Assembly: GCA_020161755.1 (NCBI GenBank)
Contig: JAIUOS010000019.1
Span: forward strand, 1 to 64,000
Direction: 5' to 3'
DNA: 64,000 nucleotides
DNA from: Actinomycetota bacterium
GTDB taxonomy: Bacteria > Actinomycetota > Actinomycetes > Propionibacteriales > Propionibacteriaceae
Position numbers and translations under genes: made by a program. The notes beneath the pieces are model-generated. The model was not told the DNA's origin. It ran no database searches and saw nothing but the letters and a program-made list of their open reading frames with translations. Shown piece after piece: positions 26,511 to 36,888 of this stretch; positions within the stretch are counted from its first letter, which is position 1; every line of letters starts with the position of its first letter.

Positions 26511-29264
26511 ATGGGCTGGTTGGTGATCAGCGTCGCGGTGGTGTTGACCGGATTGTTGGGATGGTTCTTCTTCGGCCCGAGGAAGGCCGGCCGGGTTGAA
26601 CTGGAAGACGGCGTCCAGGTCGTCCGGGTCACCGTGGATGGCGGCTACAGCCCCGATCTGATCGAGGGCGTGCGACCCGGGGTCCCGGTGCGGATCCTGT
26701 TCGACCGCCGTGAGGGCGGTGAGTGCACCTCCCGGGTGGTGATGCCCGACTTCAAGGTGAACGCATCCCTGCCGGCGTTCCGCACGACCGCTGTCGAGTT
26801 CACTCCGGCCGAGGCCGGCGAGTTCCGCTTCGCTTGCGGCATGAACATGGTGTCGGGAGTGATCCGGGTCAGTGGTGATCGCGGCGTAGCCGGCCAGACG
26901 GCGCCCGCTGCCGGCCACGAGCACACCGCTGCGCCGACCCCGCCCGCACAGGGCGCCGCCCCCGATGCCTCTGAGGAGGATGCGGAGCGCGCCGCCGAGA
27001 TCCGGGATCTGGTGCGCCGACTGGTGATCGGTGCGGCGTTGACCGCTCCGGTGCTGTTCGCGGTGATGGCGTCCGAGTTGTTCCGGGTCACGTGGGTGCC
27101 TGAGTTCCTGATGAACCCGTGGCTGCAGTTGGCCCTGATCACGCCGGTGATGTTCTACACCGGGTGGCCGATCCATCGCGTCGGCTGGCGTGCCCTGTCC
27201 CACCGCAACGCCGACATGAACTCGCTGATCACCCTCGGCACGGTCGCCGCATTCGGCTACAGCGTGCTCGTCACTGCAATGCCCGGGCTGTTGCCCGCGG
27301 AACTGCGGCAGGTCTACTTCGAGGCGGTCGGGGTGATCGTCACCCTGATCCTGCTCGGACGACTCCTCGAAACCAAGGCGAAGGCCGGCACCGGCGAAGC
27401 GATCCGCAAACTGATCGGCCTGCAGCCCCGCACCGCCCGCATCGAACGCGGCGGCCAGGAACTCGAGGTGAGCATCGAGGAGGTCCTCGTCGGCGACGTC
27501 GTGGTCATCCGGCCCGGCGAGAAGCTGCCCGTCGACGGAGAAGTCATCGCCGGCGCGTCAACGATTGATGAGGCGATGGTGACCGGAGAGTCGATGCCGG
27601 TCACCAAGGCGGTCGGAGACGCCGTGATCGGCGCCACGATCAACACCACCGGCTCGCTGCGCTACGTCGCGACGAAGGTCGGCGCGGACACCATGCTGGC
27701 CCAGATCATCAAGCTGGTCCGGGAGGCGCAAGGATCCAAGGCCCCGATCCAGCGGCTGGCCGACAAGGTGTCCGGCTACTTCGTGCCCGCCGTGATCGCG
27801 ATCGCGGTGTGGACGTTCGCCTTCTGGATGCTCTTCGGACCGCCGCCCACGTTCGTGTTCGCCCTGGTCGCGGCAGTATCGGTGCTCATCATCGCCTGCC
27901 CCTGCGCCCTCGGCCTGGCAACCCCGATGTCGATCACCGTCGGCACCGGCAAGGGTGCCGCACACGGCATCCTGATCCGCTCGGCCGAGGCACTCGAGAC
28001 CGCCCACAAACTCGACGCGATCATCCTCGACAAGACCGGCACCATCACCAAGGGCGTGCCTGCCCTGACCGACGTGCTGCCCGCCGGAGAGCTCACGGAG
28101 GCCCGGCTACTGGCTACCGTTGCGGCCGTCGAACGTACCTCCGAACACCCGCTCGCGACCGCGATCGTCGCCGGTGCCGTCGAGCGGGGACTCCGGCTGC
28201 CCGACGTGGCCGGGTTCGAGTCGGTCACCGGCCAGGGCGTCCGCGCCACCGTGGACGGAGAACAGGTGCTGGTCGGCAACCGGCGGCTGCTGGAGTCCGC
28301 CGGGGTGGACGTCCAGCCTCTGCTGGCCGCCCACGACTGGCTCGCCGGGCAAGGAAAGACGCCGATGCTAGCCGCTTTCGGGGGCCGACCCGCAGGCGTG
28401 ATCGGCGTTGCCGACACCCTCAAGGATGGCTCGGCAGCGGCCGTGGCCGCCCTGGAGGCGCGCGGCATCCAGGTTGTGATGATGACCGGCGACAACGGGG
28501 CGACCGCCGCCGCGATCGCCGCCCAGGTCGGTATCCGACGGGTCGTGGCCGAGGTCCTTCCCGAGCACAAGGCCGCCGAGGTCAGGCGCCTCCAGGCCGA
28601 AGGCAAGGTGGTCGGCATGGTGGGGGACGGTATTAACGACGCACCTGCCCTGGCCCAGGCTGACGTCGGCTCGGCGATCGGCACCGGCACCGACGTCGCC
28701 ATCGAATCCTCCGACATCACGCTGATCTCCGGGGCCCTGTCGGGGGTCGTGACCGCGGTCGACCTGTCGCGGGCGACGATGCGCAACATCAAGCAGAACC
28801 TGGCGTTCGCCTTCCTGTACAACACCCTCGGCATCCCGATCGCCGCTGGCGTGCTCTACCCGGCGTTCGGGGTCACCCTCAGCCCGGTCATCGCCGCCGC
28901 CGCCATGGCGCTGTCGTCACTGTCGGTTGTCACCAACGCCAACCGGCTCCGCCGGTTCAACCCGCGCCCCATCCCCGACATCCCGCTGGCCGCCGTCCAG
29001 CCCGTCGTCGAGGTCGGCGGAACCCAAGCACCCCACCCCACCCAACACCATCGAGAGGAAACCCCAATGTTCGGCAAGAAGAAGACCAGCAAGGCCATCG
29101 ATCCCGTCTGTGGCATGAGCGTCGACCCCGCCAAGGCCGCGGCCACCCGCGAGCACGACGGAACGACCTTCTACTTCTGCTCCACCAGTTGCGCGGAGAC
29201 GTTCGACGCCGACCCGCACCGCTACGGACATGGCCAGGCCCACACCGCGCACCACGGCCACTGA
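26511..29264 (+). CDS. copA: Copper-exporting P1B-1 ATPase with N-terminal cupredoxin-like and C-terminal YHS domains
   Basis: 917 aa from the ATG at 26511; ATGs at 26478 and 26499 are alternatives, but 26478 lies in the operator. Order: one span (1-22), cupredoxin-like domain ending [14 protein letters not shown] (CGMNM near 109-113), polar linker, then the ATPase with [14 protein letters not shown] (about 462), DKTGT (about 507) and GDGINDAP, and finally a YHS domain (DPVCGMSVD...FYFCSTSC, from about 862). No CxxC HMA domain is present, so the cupredoxin-like and YHS domains may take its role. It exports Cu(I). Control by CsoR and a two-component system is predicted. csoR follows 43 bp later. 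Confidence 0.93.
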   Translation: MGWLVISVAVVLTGLLGWFFFGPRKAGRVELEDGVQVVRVTVDGGYSPDLIEGVRPGVPVRILFDRREGGECTSRVVMPDFKVNASLPAFRTTAVEFTPAEAGEFRFACGMNMVSGVIRVSGDRGVAGQTAPAAGHEHTAAPTPPAQGAAPDASEEDAERAAEIRDLVRRLVIGAALTAPVLFAVMASELFRVTWVPEFLMNPWLQLALITPVMFYTGWPIHRVGWRALSHRNADMNSLITLGTVAAFGYSVLVTAMPGLLPAELRQVYFEAVGVIVTLILLGRLLETKAKAGTGEAIRKLIGLQPRTARIERGGQELEVSIEEVLVGDVVVIRPGEKLPVDGEVIAGASTIDEAMVTGESMPVTKAVGDAVIGATINTTGSLRYVATKVGADTMLAQIIKLVREAQGSKAPIQRLADKVSGYFVPAVIAIAVWTFAFWMLFGPPPTFVFALVAAVSVLIIACPCALGLATPMSITVGTGKGAAHGILIRSAEALETAHKLDAIILDKTGTITKGVPALTDVLPAGELTEARLLATVAAVERTSEHPLATAIVAGAVERGLRLPDVAGFESVTGQGVRATVDGEQVLVGNRRLLESAGVDVQPLLAAHDWLAGQGKTPMLAAFGGRPAGVIGVADTLKDGSAAAVAALEARGIQVVMMTGDNGATAAAIAAQVGIRRVVAEVLPEHKAAEVRRLQAEGKVVGMVGDGINDAPALAQADVGSAIGTGTDVAIESSDITLISGALSGVVTAVDLSRATMRNIKQNLAFAFLYNTLGIPIAAGVLYPAFGVTLSPVIAAAAMALSSLSVVTNANRLRRFNPRPIPDIPLAAVQPVVEVGGTQAPHPTQHHREETPMFGKKKTSKAIDPVCGMSVDPAKAAATREHDGTTFYFCSTSCAETFDADPHRYGHGQAHTAHHGH

Positions 29265-29307
29265 ACGACAACCTTCAAGCCCGCAGACGAGAACGGAGGT
29301 GAGGAGC

Positions 29308-29592
29308 ATGCCCGGCGACCAGCGGCCTGACCGGAGGGCGCTCCTCACCCGCCTGCACCGCATTGAGGGCCAGGTGCGCGGCATCGGCCGGATGATCGAC
29401 GACGACGTCTACTGCATCGACGTCCTCACCCAGGTGTCGGCAGCGTCCAGCGCCCTGCGATCGGTGGCACTGGTGCTGCTGGAACAACACCTCCAGCACT
29501 GCCTGGCCGAGGCCGCCCAGTCAGGCAACGAGACCCTCGACGCCAAGGTCACCGAGGCGTCCGAGGCGATCGCCCGACTCGTGCGCAGCTGA
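29308..29592 (+). CDS. csoR: Copper-sensing repressor CsoR
   Basis: 94 aa from the ATG at 29308, with GGAGGTGAGGAG just upstream. All-helical DUF156 fold: [16 protein letters not shown], then the Cu(I) ligands Cys (VYCIDVL), His and Cys ([10 protein letters not shown]-x3-C). These are the known C-H-C ligands, so it should sense Cu(I). It probably acts on the inverted repeat at 26463. A broken duplicate is at 2025-2306. Confidence 0.94.
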   Translation: MPGDQRPDRRALLTRLHRIEGQVRGIGRMIDDDVYCIDVLTQVSAASSALRSVALVLLEQHLQHCLAEAAQSGNETLDAKVTEASEAIARLVRS

Positions 29593-29651
29593 CCCGACCC
29601 GATCCCGCGGAATCCGAGTCGCGGCCGATGATCACCCGAGGGAGAGCCCTG

Positions 29652-32135
29652 ATGTCCACGAAACCCAGAACCGTCGTCCTTGAGGTCGCCGGGGTGCACG
29701 CCGCCTCGTCGAAGGGCGTTGCTGAAGCCTTCCTGGCACGCCAGCCCGGAGTTCTTGCGGTCGACGCGAACCCCGTCGCGCAGACCGCCAACGTGACCTA
29801 CGACCCTTCCCGAACCTCGGTGGTCCGACTTCGCCAGGCGGTCCTCGACTGCGGCTACCACTGCGCAGGCCAGTCGGTGCCCGACCACATCTGCGACCCG
29901 ACCGCCGACCCCGCCGGCCACGACCACGACCACCACGCCGCTCACCACGACCACGGGCACCCCCAGGCCCCTGCGGGAACCGCCGTCCAGGTCACCGACG
30001 AACAAGCGGCGCACGATCACGCGGCGACGACGCATGGCGGGCCCGACCATCACGAGCTGCCTGCGGCTGGAACCCCGCAGGACGTGATGGGCCACGGAGG
30101 CCACCACGCCGGCGTGTCGATGGCGGACATGGCCCGCGACATGCGCAACCGGTTCCTGGTCGCGCTGGTGCTGTCGGTCGTGATCACCTTGTGGTCGCCG
30201 ATCGGGCGCAACGTGCTCGGGTTTGCCGTGCCGGCGCCGTTCGGTCTGCGTGACGACGTGTTCGCCCTGGCGTTGTCGCTGCCGGTGATCTTCTACTCGG
30301 CCTGGATCTTCTTCGACGGAGCCTGGCGGGCACTGCGGGCCCGAACCCTGGACATGATGGTGCTGGTCGCAGTCGGAGTTGGTACCGGCTGGCTGTACAG
30401 CCTTGGCGTCACCCTCACCGGCGGCGGCGAGGTCTTCTACGAGGCCGCCACCGTGCTGACCACGTTCGTCCTGCTGGGCCACTGGGTCGAGATGCGTGCC
30501 CGCGGCGGCGCGAACGACGCCATCCGCACCCTACTGGAGCTCGCCCCGCCACGCGCGGTCGTCATCCGCGACGGACGCGAGGTCGAGGTCCCCACCTCCG
30601 AGGTGACCCCGGGGGACGTGCTGCTGGTGCGTCCCGGCGCGAAGATCCCCACCGATGGCACCGTGATCGACGGCGAATCGGAGATCGACGAGTCCATGGT
30701 GACCGGCGAGAGCCTCCCTGTAGCCAAGACGATCGGCTCGCCGGTCATCGGCGCCACCGTCAACACCGTCGGCGCGCTGCGGGTCCGCGCGACCCGGGTG
30801 GGGTCCGACACCGCCCTGGCACAGATCGTGGCCCTGGTCCAACAGGCGCAGAACTCCAAAGCGCCCGGGCAGCGGCTCGCGGATCGGGCCGCGTTCTGGC
30901 TGGTCCTGGTCGCCCTGATCGGCGGCACAGCCACATTGCTCGCGTGGCTGCTGGCCGGCGCGCCGCCAGCAACCGCGGTCCTGTTCGCGATCACCGTGGT
31001 CGTCATCACCTGCCCCGACGCGCTGGGGCTGGCGACCCCGACCGCCATCATGGTCGGTACCGGCCTCGGTGCGCGACGCGGGGTGCTGTTCAAGAACGCC
31101 ACCGCGCTGGAGTCCGCGGCCGGGATCGACGTCGTCGTCATGGACAAGACCGGGACTCTCACCCTGGGTGAGCCCGAGGTGACCGATCTGGTGGTCGACG
31201 GAATCGACGAACTGGAGCTGCTCGGCGCGGTCGCCGCGGTGGAGTGGGAGTCCGAGCACCCGCTGGCCAGGGCGATCCGCCGCTACGCTGCCGATCGTGG
31301 CGCGCCCGAACGGACCGCGGCAGGCTTCCGCAGCACGCCCGGACACGGCGCGAGCGCCATTGTCGAAGGCCGTCGGGTTCTGGTCGGGAACAGGCGGTTG
31401 CTCGACGCCGAGGGAATCCTGGCCGGGGCACTCGGCGCCCGCCGCGACGAGCTCGCTGACGCCGGACGGACCGCGGTCCTGGTCGCTGTCGATGATCGCG
31501 CCGTCGCCGTGATCGCGCTCGCCGACGCGCCCCGGCCGACCTCGGCCGCCGCAGTGGCTGCGATGCACCAGGCCGACGTCAGGGTCGTCATGCTTACCGG
31601 CGACAACGAGGTCACCGCCCGGCGGATCGCCGACAAGCTCGGCATCGACACGGTCATCGCCGAAGTGTTGCCGTCGGACAAGGCGTCCAGGATCGCGAGC
31701 CTGCAGGCCGATGGACGCCGGGTCGCGATGGTCGGTGACGGCGTGAACGATGCCCCCGCACTGGCCACCGCCGATCTCGGCATCGCGATCGGCGCCGGCA
31801 CCGACGTGGCGATCGAAACCGCCGACGTGGTGTTGATGCGCTCCGACCCGATGGACGTCGCGGTCGCGCTCCGCATCGGCAGGGGTACTGTCCGGAAGAT
31901 GCGACAGAACCTGGGGTGGGCGATCGGCTACAACACCGTCGCTCTGCCGATCGCCGCTGGCGTGTTCTACAGCTCCCTTGGCCTCATGCTCAGCCCGGAG
32001 ATTGCCGCGATCACCATGTCCGGCTCCAGCGTGATCGTCGCCGCCAATGCGCTCCTCCTGCGACGCCTCCGGCTGCCCGCCCAGCCCGTGCCGACAGGCG
32101 CCACCCCAGCGGCGTCTCGGCCCACGAGCAGGTAG
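29652..32135 (+). CDS. P1B-type ATPase with CPD motif, degenerate HMA and His-rich linker
   Basis: 827 aa from the ATG at 29652 (GGGAGAG upstream). The N-terminal 70 residues have an HMA-like fold without CxxC ([11 protein letters not shown]). A linker of about 85 residues rich in His ([14 protein letters not shown]) follows, then the ATPase: TGES, CPD at 454-456 ([12 protein letters not shown]), D498 in DKTGT, and GDGVNDAP. Overall it is closest to CopB-like copper/silver ATPases, whose usual motif is CPH; CPD is uncommon. The metal is thus uncertain; Cu or Ag is likely from context. It is probably co-transcribed with copA-csoR. Confidence 0.88.
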   Translation: MSTKPRTVVLEVAGVHAASSKGVAEAFLARQPGVLAVDANPVAQTANVTYDPSRTSVVRLRQAVLDCGYHCAGQSVPDHICDPTADPAGHDHDHHAAHHDHGHPQAPAGTAVQVTDEQAAHDHAATTHGGPDHHELPAAGTPQDVMGHGGHHAGVSMADMARDMRNRFLVALVLSVVITLWSPIGRNVLGFAVPAPFGLRDDVFALALSLPVIFYSAWIFFDGAWRALRARTLDMMVLVAVGVGTGWLYSLGVTLTGGGEVFYEAATVLTTFVLLGHWVEMRARGGANDAIRTLLELAPPRAVVIRDGREVEVPTSEVTPGDVLLVRPGAKIPTDGTVIDGESEIDESMVTGESLPVAKTIGSPVIGATVNTVGALRVRATRVGSDTALAQIVALVQQAQNSKAPGQRLADRAAFWLVLVALIGGTATLLAWLLAGAPPATAVLFAITVVVITCPDALGLATPTAIMVGTGLGARRGVLFKNATALESAAGIDVVVMDKTGTLTLGEPEVTDLVVDGIDELELLGAVAAVEWESEHPLARAIRRYAADRGAPERTAAGFRSTPGHGASAIVEGRRVLVGNRRLLDAEGILAGALGARRDELADAGRTAVLVAVDDRAVAVIALADAPRPTSAAAVAAMHQADVRVVMLTGDNEVTARRIADKLGIDTVIAEVLPSDKASRIASLQADGRRVAMVGDGVNDAPALATADLGIAIGAGTDVAIETADVVLMRSDPMDVAVALRIGRGTVRKMRQNLGWAIGYNTVALPIAAGVFYSSLGLMLSPEIAAITMSGSSVIVAANALLLRRLRLPAQPVPTGATPAASRPTSR

Positions 32136-32192
32136 CCGGAGGCCGACCACCCTCCGAAGCGAACCCGACAGGCTGAACTCGACATGGGCCGT

Positions 32193-32211
32193 GCCCTGAT
32201 CATGTCAGGGC
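32193..32211 (+). terminator. Hairpin downstream of the CPD ATPase
   Basis: GCCCTGA-TCATG-TCAGGGC, a perfect 7-bp stem with a 5-base loop, 58 bp after the stop and between convergent genes. No T-run follows, so it is a weak terminator or a protein site. Confidence 0.4.
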
Positions 32212-32335
32212 CTGGCCCCGGCAAGTGTCCGACCGCAACTCAGAGGCGCTGGTCGTTCCGGTTGGACCCAACGAAAGCCTCACCGACAGGGTCATCCAGC
32301 CGAGAGACCAGCGGTGCGTTACGAACCGGAGTCAC

Positions 32336-32800
32336 TCAGGGATGGTGCGTCGCGTGCCCTGACTCCACAGCGGAGGAAGACGAAGGTGCTGGCGCTGTCG
32401 GCGCCGACCCGACGCCGTTGATCGCGGGCCCGAGGACGAGCGCCGAGAACAGGAACAGGGCGGTGAAGACCGATGCACCCACGATAGGGGCAGCGATCGA
32501 TCCATATCGGCGGTGCAGCCGCTTGAACATCGGGACACTGAGAACGAGACCTAGCACATAGAGAGCGGCGTTGCCCCAGAAGCCGGCCAGGAGCGCGGTT
32601 CCCGCCACGATTCCGATGTGGTGCATCACGTGCGGAACCAGCCCGAGGAGGCTGCCGAAACCAGCACGCGTCGCAGCCCATGCACTACGCAGACGCGCGC
32701 GACCTTTCGACCCAGGCAGCGGGCTGGGTGTCGCCTGAACGGCGCCTTCGTCCGGTGCTCCATCAACTGACGTGTCTACTGGCTGACTCACGCCTCCCAT
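32336..32800 (-). CDS. Small membrane protein of the copper regulon, unknown family
   Basis: 154 aa from the ATG at 32800 (GAGG upstream). A polar N terminus (1-45) is followed by three spans from about 60, with His residues in VPHVMHHIG at the edge of the first. The tail is Ser/Ala-rich and ends HATHHP. No family is recognised. A triple 11-bp repeat lies directly upstream on the same strand, so the gene is predicted to be copper-induced. Confidence 0.7.
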   Translation of the reverse strand: MGGVSQPVDTSVDGAPDEGAVQATPSPLPGSKGRARLRSAWAATRAGFGSLLGLVPHVMHHIGIVAGTALLAGFWGNAALYVLGLVLSVPMFKRLHRRYGSIAAPIVGASVFTALFLFSALVLGPAINGVGSAPTAPAPSSSSAVESGHATHHP

Positions 32801-32826
32801 GGTCCTCGACGATGTCGAACCGCAGG

Positions 32827-32853
32827 GCAAGGTTCGGTCAAGGTTCAGACAAG
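32827..32853 (-). promoter_or_regulatory. Triple 11-bp direct repeat upstream of the membrane protein at 32800
   Basis: On the minus strand the pentamers CTTGT, CTTGA and CTTGC start at 32853, 32842 and 32831, each 11 bp apart, with CTGAAC and CCGAAC as spacers. It is the only three-unit array found and faces the gene at 32800. Confidence 0.7.
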
Positions 32854-32869
32854 GCTGGACCGCTGCTCG

Positions 32870-35800
32870 TCAACTCTCGGGCGGAGGCGCCTCATGAGTC
32901 GCCTCCTTGCCTGCCGGCACACCACGTTCCACACCGGCCAGTTGCGAGTAATAGTGCCAGCGTTCGTCGACATCTGCCTGTGCGAGATTTGCCAATTCCT
33001 CCGCGCGTGTCGGATTCGCCCTCGCGAGCATGGCGAATCTCGCCTCGCTGAGCATGAAATCGCGCACCGGGGTGGACGGCGCCCGGCTGTCCAGGTGCAA
33101 CGGGTGCGCGGTCTCTCCGGGACGGAACCGGTACAGCGGCCAGTAGCCGCTGGCGACCGCGTCCGCCTGGTGGCTCATCGACGTGGCCATGTCGATGCCG
33201 TGCGCGATGCAGGTGGAGTAGGCGATCAGCAAGGAGGGCCCCGGCCACGCCTGGGCCTCGAGCATCGCCCGGACGGCCTGCTGCTGGTTCGCGCCGATCG
33301 CGAGCTGCGCGACGTAGACGTCGCCGTAGGCCTGCGCCAGCATCCCCAGGTCCTTCTTGCGGGTCGGCTTGCCCGCGGTGGCGAACTTCGCGGTCGCGCC
33401 GCGGGGGCTCGCCTTCGACGCCTGCCCGCCGGTGTTGGAGTACACCTCGGTGTCGAGCACCAGGATGTTCACGTTGCGTCCGCTGCCGAGCACGTGGTCG
33501 AGCCCGCCGTAGCCGATGTCGTACGCCCAGCCGTCGCCGCCGATGATCCACACCGACTTGTCGACCAGCTGGTCGGCGAGCGAGAGCAGCTGCCGGGCCT
33601 GTTCGCCGGCCTCGGCCCGTCCGATGCCCGGGCCGGCCCCGGACGGGCCGACGTGCGCGGCCAGCGCCCGCTTCAGCTCGGCGACCCGCTCCCGCTGGGC
33701 GGCCAGGCCGGCCTCGTCGGACTGGTCGGCGGCGAGGAGCGCGTCCGCGACCCCGTGGCCCAGTTCGTTGCGCAGCAGGCCGACCAGCCGGCGCGCCTCC
33801 GCGACCTGGAGGTCCTGCGCGATCCGCATGCCCAGCCCGAACTCGGCGTTGTCCTCGAACAGCGAGTTCGACCAGGCCGGGCCGCGCCCGTCCGCGTTGG
33901 TCGTGTACGGCGTGGTCGGCAGGTTGCCGCCGAAGATGGACGAGCACCCGGTGGCGTTGGCGATGATCATCCGGTCGCCGAACAGCTGGGTGAGCGTCTT
34001 GATGTACGGGGTCTCGCCGCAGCCGGAGCACGCCAGCGAGAACTCGAACAGCGGCTGCAGCTGGGCCACGCCCTTCACCTGGTCGGCGCGCACCTGGGTG
34101 CGGTCGATCTCGGGCAGGCCGAGGAAGAACCCGAACCGGTCGCGCTCGACGTCGCGGTGATCGCGGGCCGGTGCCATGTCCAGGGACTTGTGCTTGTGCT
34201 CGCTCTTCGAACGGGCCGGGCAGATGTCGGAACAGATGCCGCAGCCGGTGCAGTCGTCGGGCGCGACCTGGACGATCAGCCGCCGGCCGGGGTGCTGGCG
34301 GTCCTTGTACTCCTTGTGCAGGAATCCCTCGGGCGCGCCCGCCAGGTCGGCCGGGTCGGCCAGCTTGATCCGGATCGCGCTGTGCGGGCACACGACCGCG
34401 CACTTGCCGCAGTCGATGCACAGGTCGGGGTCCCAGACCGGCAGTTCGGCGGCGATGCCGCGCTTCTCCCACTTCGACGTCCCCGTCGGCCACGAGCCGT
34501 CCACGGGCAGCGCGCTGACCGGGAGCAGGTCGCCCTGGCCGTGCAGCATCGCACCGGTGACCCGGCGGACGAAGTCGCCGGCCTCTGCCGGCAGCGGCGG
34601 GAGCCGGTGGCTGTGGCTGGTCGGACGCAGCGCGGCCGGCAGCGGGCGCAGCGCGGCGATCGCGGCGTCGATCGCCGCGTAGTTGCGCTCCACGACCGTG
34701 CGACCGCGGCGGCCGTAGGTGGCCTCGACGGACGCCTTGATCGCTGCCACCGCCTCGTCGGCGGGCAGCACGCCGGAGAGGTAGAAGAAGCAGGGCTGCA
34801 TCACGGTGTTGATCCGCTTGCCCAGCCCGGCGGCCTTCGCCACCGCCTCGGCGTCGATCACCCACGTGCGCAGCCGCTTCTCCGCGATCTCCGCCTGCAC
34901 CTCCACCGGCAGGTGCTCCCACGTGTCCTCGCCGTGGGGGGAGTTCAGCAGCAGCGTGGCGCCCGGCTTGGCGATGTCGACGGTCTTCATCGCGGTGAGC
35001 AGGTCGAACTGGTGGACGGCGACGAAGTCGGCCCGGTCGACCAGATAGGTGGCCCGGACCGGCGTCCGACCGAACCGCAGGTGCGACACGGTGACTGCGC
35101 CGGACTTGCGGGAGTCGTAGACGAAGTAGCCCTGGGCGAAGGCCTCCGGCTGCTCGCCGATGATCTTCACCGAGTTCTTGGCCGCGCCCACCGTGCCGTC
35201 GGAGCCGAGTCCGTAGAACACGGCCGACAGGTGGTCGTCGGGAACGCGGAACGCCGGGTCCGGGGTGAGCGAGAGGTGGGTGACGTCGTCGACGATGCCG
35301 ACGGTGAACCGCGGCCGGGGGGCGGCCCCGGCCAGTTCGTCGAACACCGCCTTCGCCATCGCCGGGGTGAACTCCTTCGACGACAACCCGTAGCGCCCGC
35401 CGATCACCGTGAGCCCTGCCCGCAGCGGTGCACGCTCCCCCGTCGTGGTCACGTGCGGCCGGGACGCCAGCGCGACCAGGACGTCCGCGTGCAGCGGCTC
35501 CGCCGGGGCGCCGACCTCCTTGGTGCGGTCGAGCACCGCGATGCCGCGCACGGTGGCCGGCAGCGCGGCCAGGAAGGCCTCGGTCGGGAACGGCCGGTAC
35601 AGCCGGACGGTGAGCAGGCCCACCTTCTCGCCGCGGCGCACCAGCTCGTCCACGGTCTCGCCGAGGCAGCCGGCGGCCGAGCCCATCGCCACGACGACGC
35701 GCTCCGCGTCCGGGGCGCCGGTGTAGTCGACGAGCGAGTAGCGGCGCCCGGTGCGCGCGGCGAGCTCGTCGAACACCTGCGACACCGTCTCGGGCACGGC

Positions 35801-36565
35801 GAGGTGGAACGGGTTGGCGGCCTCCGCCGCCTGGAAGAACGTGTCGGGATTCTCGGCGACGCCGCGGATCACCGGCGCGTCCGGGGTCAGCCCTCGGGCC
35901 CGGTGGGCCAACACATCCGACTCCCGCACCAACGCCCGCAGGTCGTCGTCGGCGAGCAGCTGGATCGTGTTCTCCTCATGGCTGGTGCGGAACCCGTCGA
36001 AGAAGTGCACGAACGGCACCCGGGAGCGCAGCGTCGCGGCGTGCGCGACCAGGGCGAAGTCGTGCGCCTCCTGCACGCTGGACGCGCACAGCATCGCCCA
36101 GCCGGTGGTGCGGGCGGCCATCACGTCGGAGTGGTCGCCGAAGATGCTCAGCGCGTGGGTGGCCACCGTCCGGGCGGCCACGTGGATCACCGCGGGGGTG
36201 AGCTCGCCGGCGATCTTGTACATGTTCGGCAGCATCAGCAGCAGCCCCTGGGACGCGGTGAACGTCGCACCGAGCGCCCCCTTCGTCACCGCGCCGTGCA
36301 GAGCTCCCGCCGCGCCGGCCTCGGACTGGAGCTCGATGACGTCGGGTACCGCCCCCCACAGGTTGGTGCGGCCGGCGGCCGACCAGGCGTCCGCCGACTC
36401 CCCCATCGCCGAGGACGGGGTGATCGGGTAGATCGCGAGCACCTCGCTCAGGGCGTGCGCCACCCGCGCCGCGGCCTCGTTCCCGTCCACCGTCGCCCGG
36501 GTCGGCTGGGTGGAGCGGTCTGACGCGCGGGCGGGCATGGCCGACGACGGGAGCGATGAGGTCAT
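32870..36565 (-). CDS. nifJ: Pyruvate:ferredoxin (flavodoxin) oxidoreductase
   Basis: 1231 aa from the ATG at 36565 (36538 is an alternative); family members are about 1170-1200. Order: pyruvate-binding domain (YPITPSSAMGE), central domains, two [4Fe-4S] ferredoxin motifs (CIDCGKCAVVCPHS, CTGCGICSDICPARS), the proximal-cluster region (CSGCGETPY) and the thiamine diphosphate domain (GDGWAYDIGYGGLDHVL). It converts pyruvate and CoA to acetyl-CoA, CO2 and reduced ferredoxin, an oxygen-sensitive anaerobic reaction. It looks complete. Its place inside a copper block is odd; the partner may be the polyferredoxin at 37476 or a general ferredoxin. Long frames on the opposite strand are shadows. Confidence 0.95.
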   Translation of the reverse strand: MTSSLPSSAMPARASDRSTQPTRATVDGNEAAARVAHALSEVLAIYPITPSSAMGESADAWSAAGRTNLWGAVPDVIELQSEAGAAGALHGAVTKGALGATFTASQGLLLMLPNMYKIAGELTPAVIHVAARTVATHALSIFGDHSDVMAARTTGWAMLCASSVQEAHDFALVAHAATLRSRVPFVHFFDGFRTSHEENTIQLLADDDLRALVRESDVLAHRARGLTPDAPVIRGVAENPDTFFQAAEAANPFHLAVPETVSQVFDELAARTGRRYSLVDYTGAPDAERVVVAMGSAAGCLGETVDELVRRGEKVGLLTVRLYRPFPTEAFLAALPATVRGIAVLDRTKEVGAPAEPLHADVLVALASRPHVTTTGERAPLRAGLTVIGGRYGLSSKEFTPAMAKAVFDELAGAAPRPRFTVGIVDDVTHLSLTPDPAFRVPDDHLSAVFYGLGSDGTVGAAKNSVKIIGEQPEAFAQGYFVYDSRKSGAVTVSHLRFGRTPVRATYLVDRADFVAVHQFDLLTAMKTVDIAKPGATLLLNSPHGEDTWEHLPVEVQAEIAEKRLRTWVIDAEAVAKAAGLGKRINTVMQPCFFYLSGVLPADEAVAAIKASVEATYGRRGRTVVERNYAAIDAAIAALRPLPAALRPTSHSHRLPPLPAEAGDFVRRVTGAMLHGQGDLLPVSALPVDGSWPTGTSKWEKRGIAAELPVWDPDLCIDCGKCAVVCPHSAIRIKLADPADLAGAPEGFLHKEYKDRQHPGRRLIVQVAPDDCTGCGICSDICPARSKSEHKHKSLDMAPARDHRDVERDRFGFFLGLPEIDRTQVRADQVKGVAQLQPLFEFSLACSGCGETPYIKTLTQLFGDRMIIANATGCSSIFGGNLPTTPYTTNADGRGPAWSNSLFEDNAEFGLGMRIAQDLQVAEARRLVGLLRNELGHGVADALLAADQSDEAGLAAQRERVAELKRALAAHVGPSGAGPGIGRAEAGEQARQLLSLADQLVDKSVWIIGGDGWAYDIGYGGLDHVLGSGRNVNILVLDTEVYSNTGGQASKASPRGATAKFATAGKPTRKKDLGMLAQAYGDVYVAQLAIGANQQQAVRAMLEAQAWPGPSLLIAYSTCIAHGIDMATSMSHQADAVASGYWPLYRFRPGETAHPLHLDSRAPSTPVRDFMLSEARFAMLARANPTRAEELANLAQADVDERWHYYSQLAGVERGVPAGKEATHEAPPPES

Positions 36566-36888
36566 GCCGCACATAGTGCCTGCACGCAGGGTGTCCGCTG
36601 GCATCGTGGAGCGACGAGCAGACGGAACCTTGACGATTTCTTCGTCGTTTGTGGTGGGAATGCAGTGCGGGGGACCGTTCGATGACGGGTCCGGGGTGGC
36701 GCGCTGACTCCGGCGAACATCGGTAGCGCCCAGGTCGCCGCGAACCGGCTCCCACAAGGTGCCAAGCGGCACACATCGAGATCTCGTCAAGTGTTTGTGA
36801 AGGTTTGGTGTACTCGCGCGTTCTGGGTCGCGCGCCGCGTTCGCCGCCCGACATAGTTCAGGAGATCTGACCCCGAGGAGCCCCCCTG
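36566..36888. other. Divergent intergenic region between nifJ and the Met-rich protein gene
   Basis: No gene is seen. It holds two loose 11-bp-period repeats: TCAAG-N6-TGAAG at 36787-36802 (CTTCA-N6-CTTGA on the minus strand) and CTTGA-N6-CTTCG at 36629-36644. The first is 87 bp before the Met-rich gene. Either could be chance matches. Confidence 0.4.

Noticed and set aside
32894-36523. A 1209-codon open frame opposite nifJ, and similar long frames opposite other genes
   Set aside because: It is the mirror of high-GC third positions in nifJ; its product is repetitive Arg/Gly/Val/His sequence with no domain, while nifJ has all family motifs.
36629-36644. CTTGA-N6-CTTCG between nifJ and the Met-rich gene
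   Set aside because: One half deviates, and it is about 245 bp from the plus-strand start; one such loose match is expected by chance in the window. Mentioned only as intergenic content.
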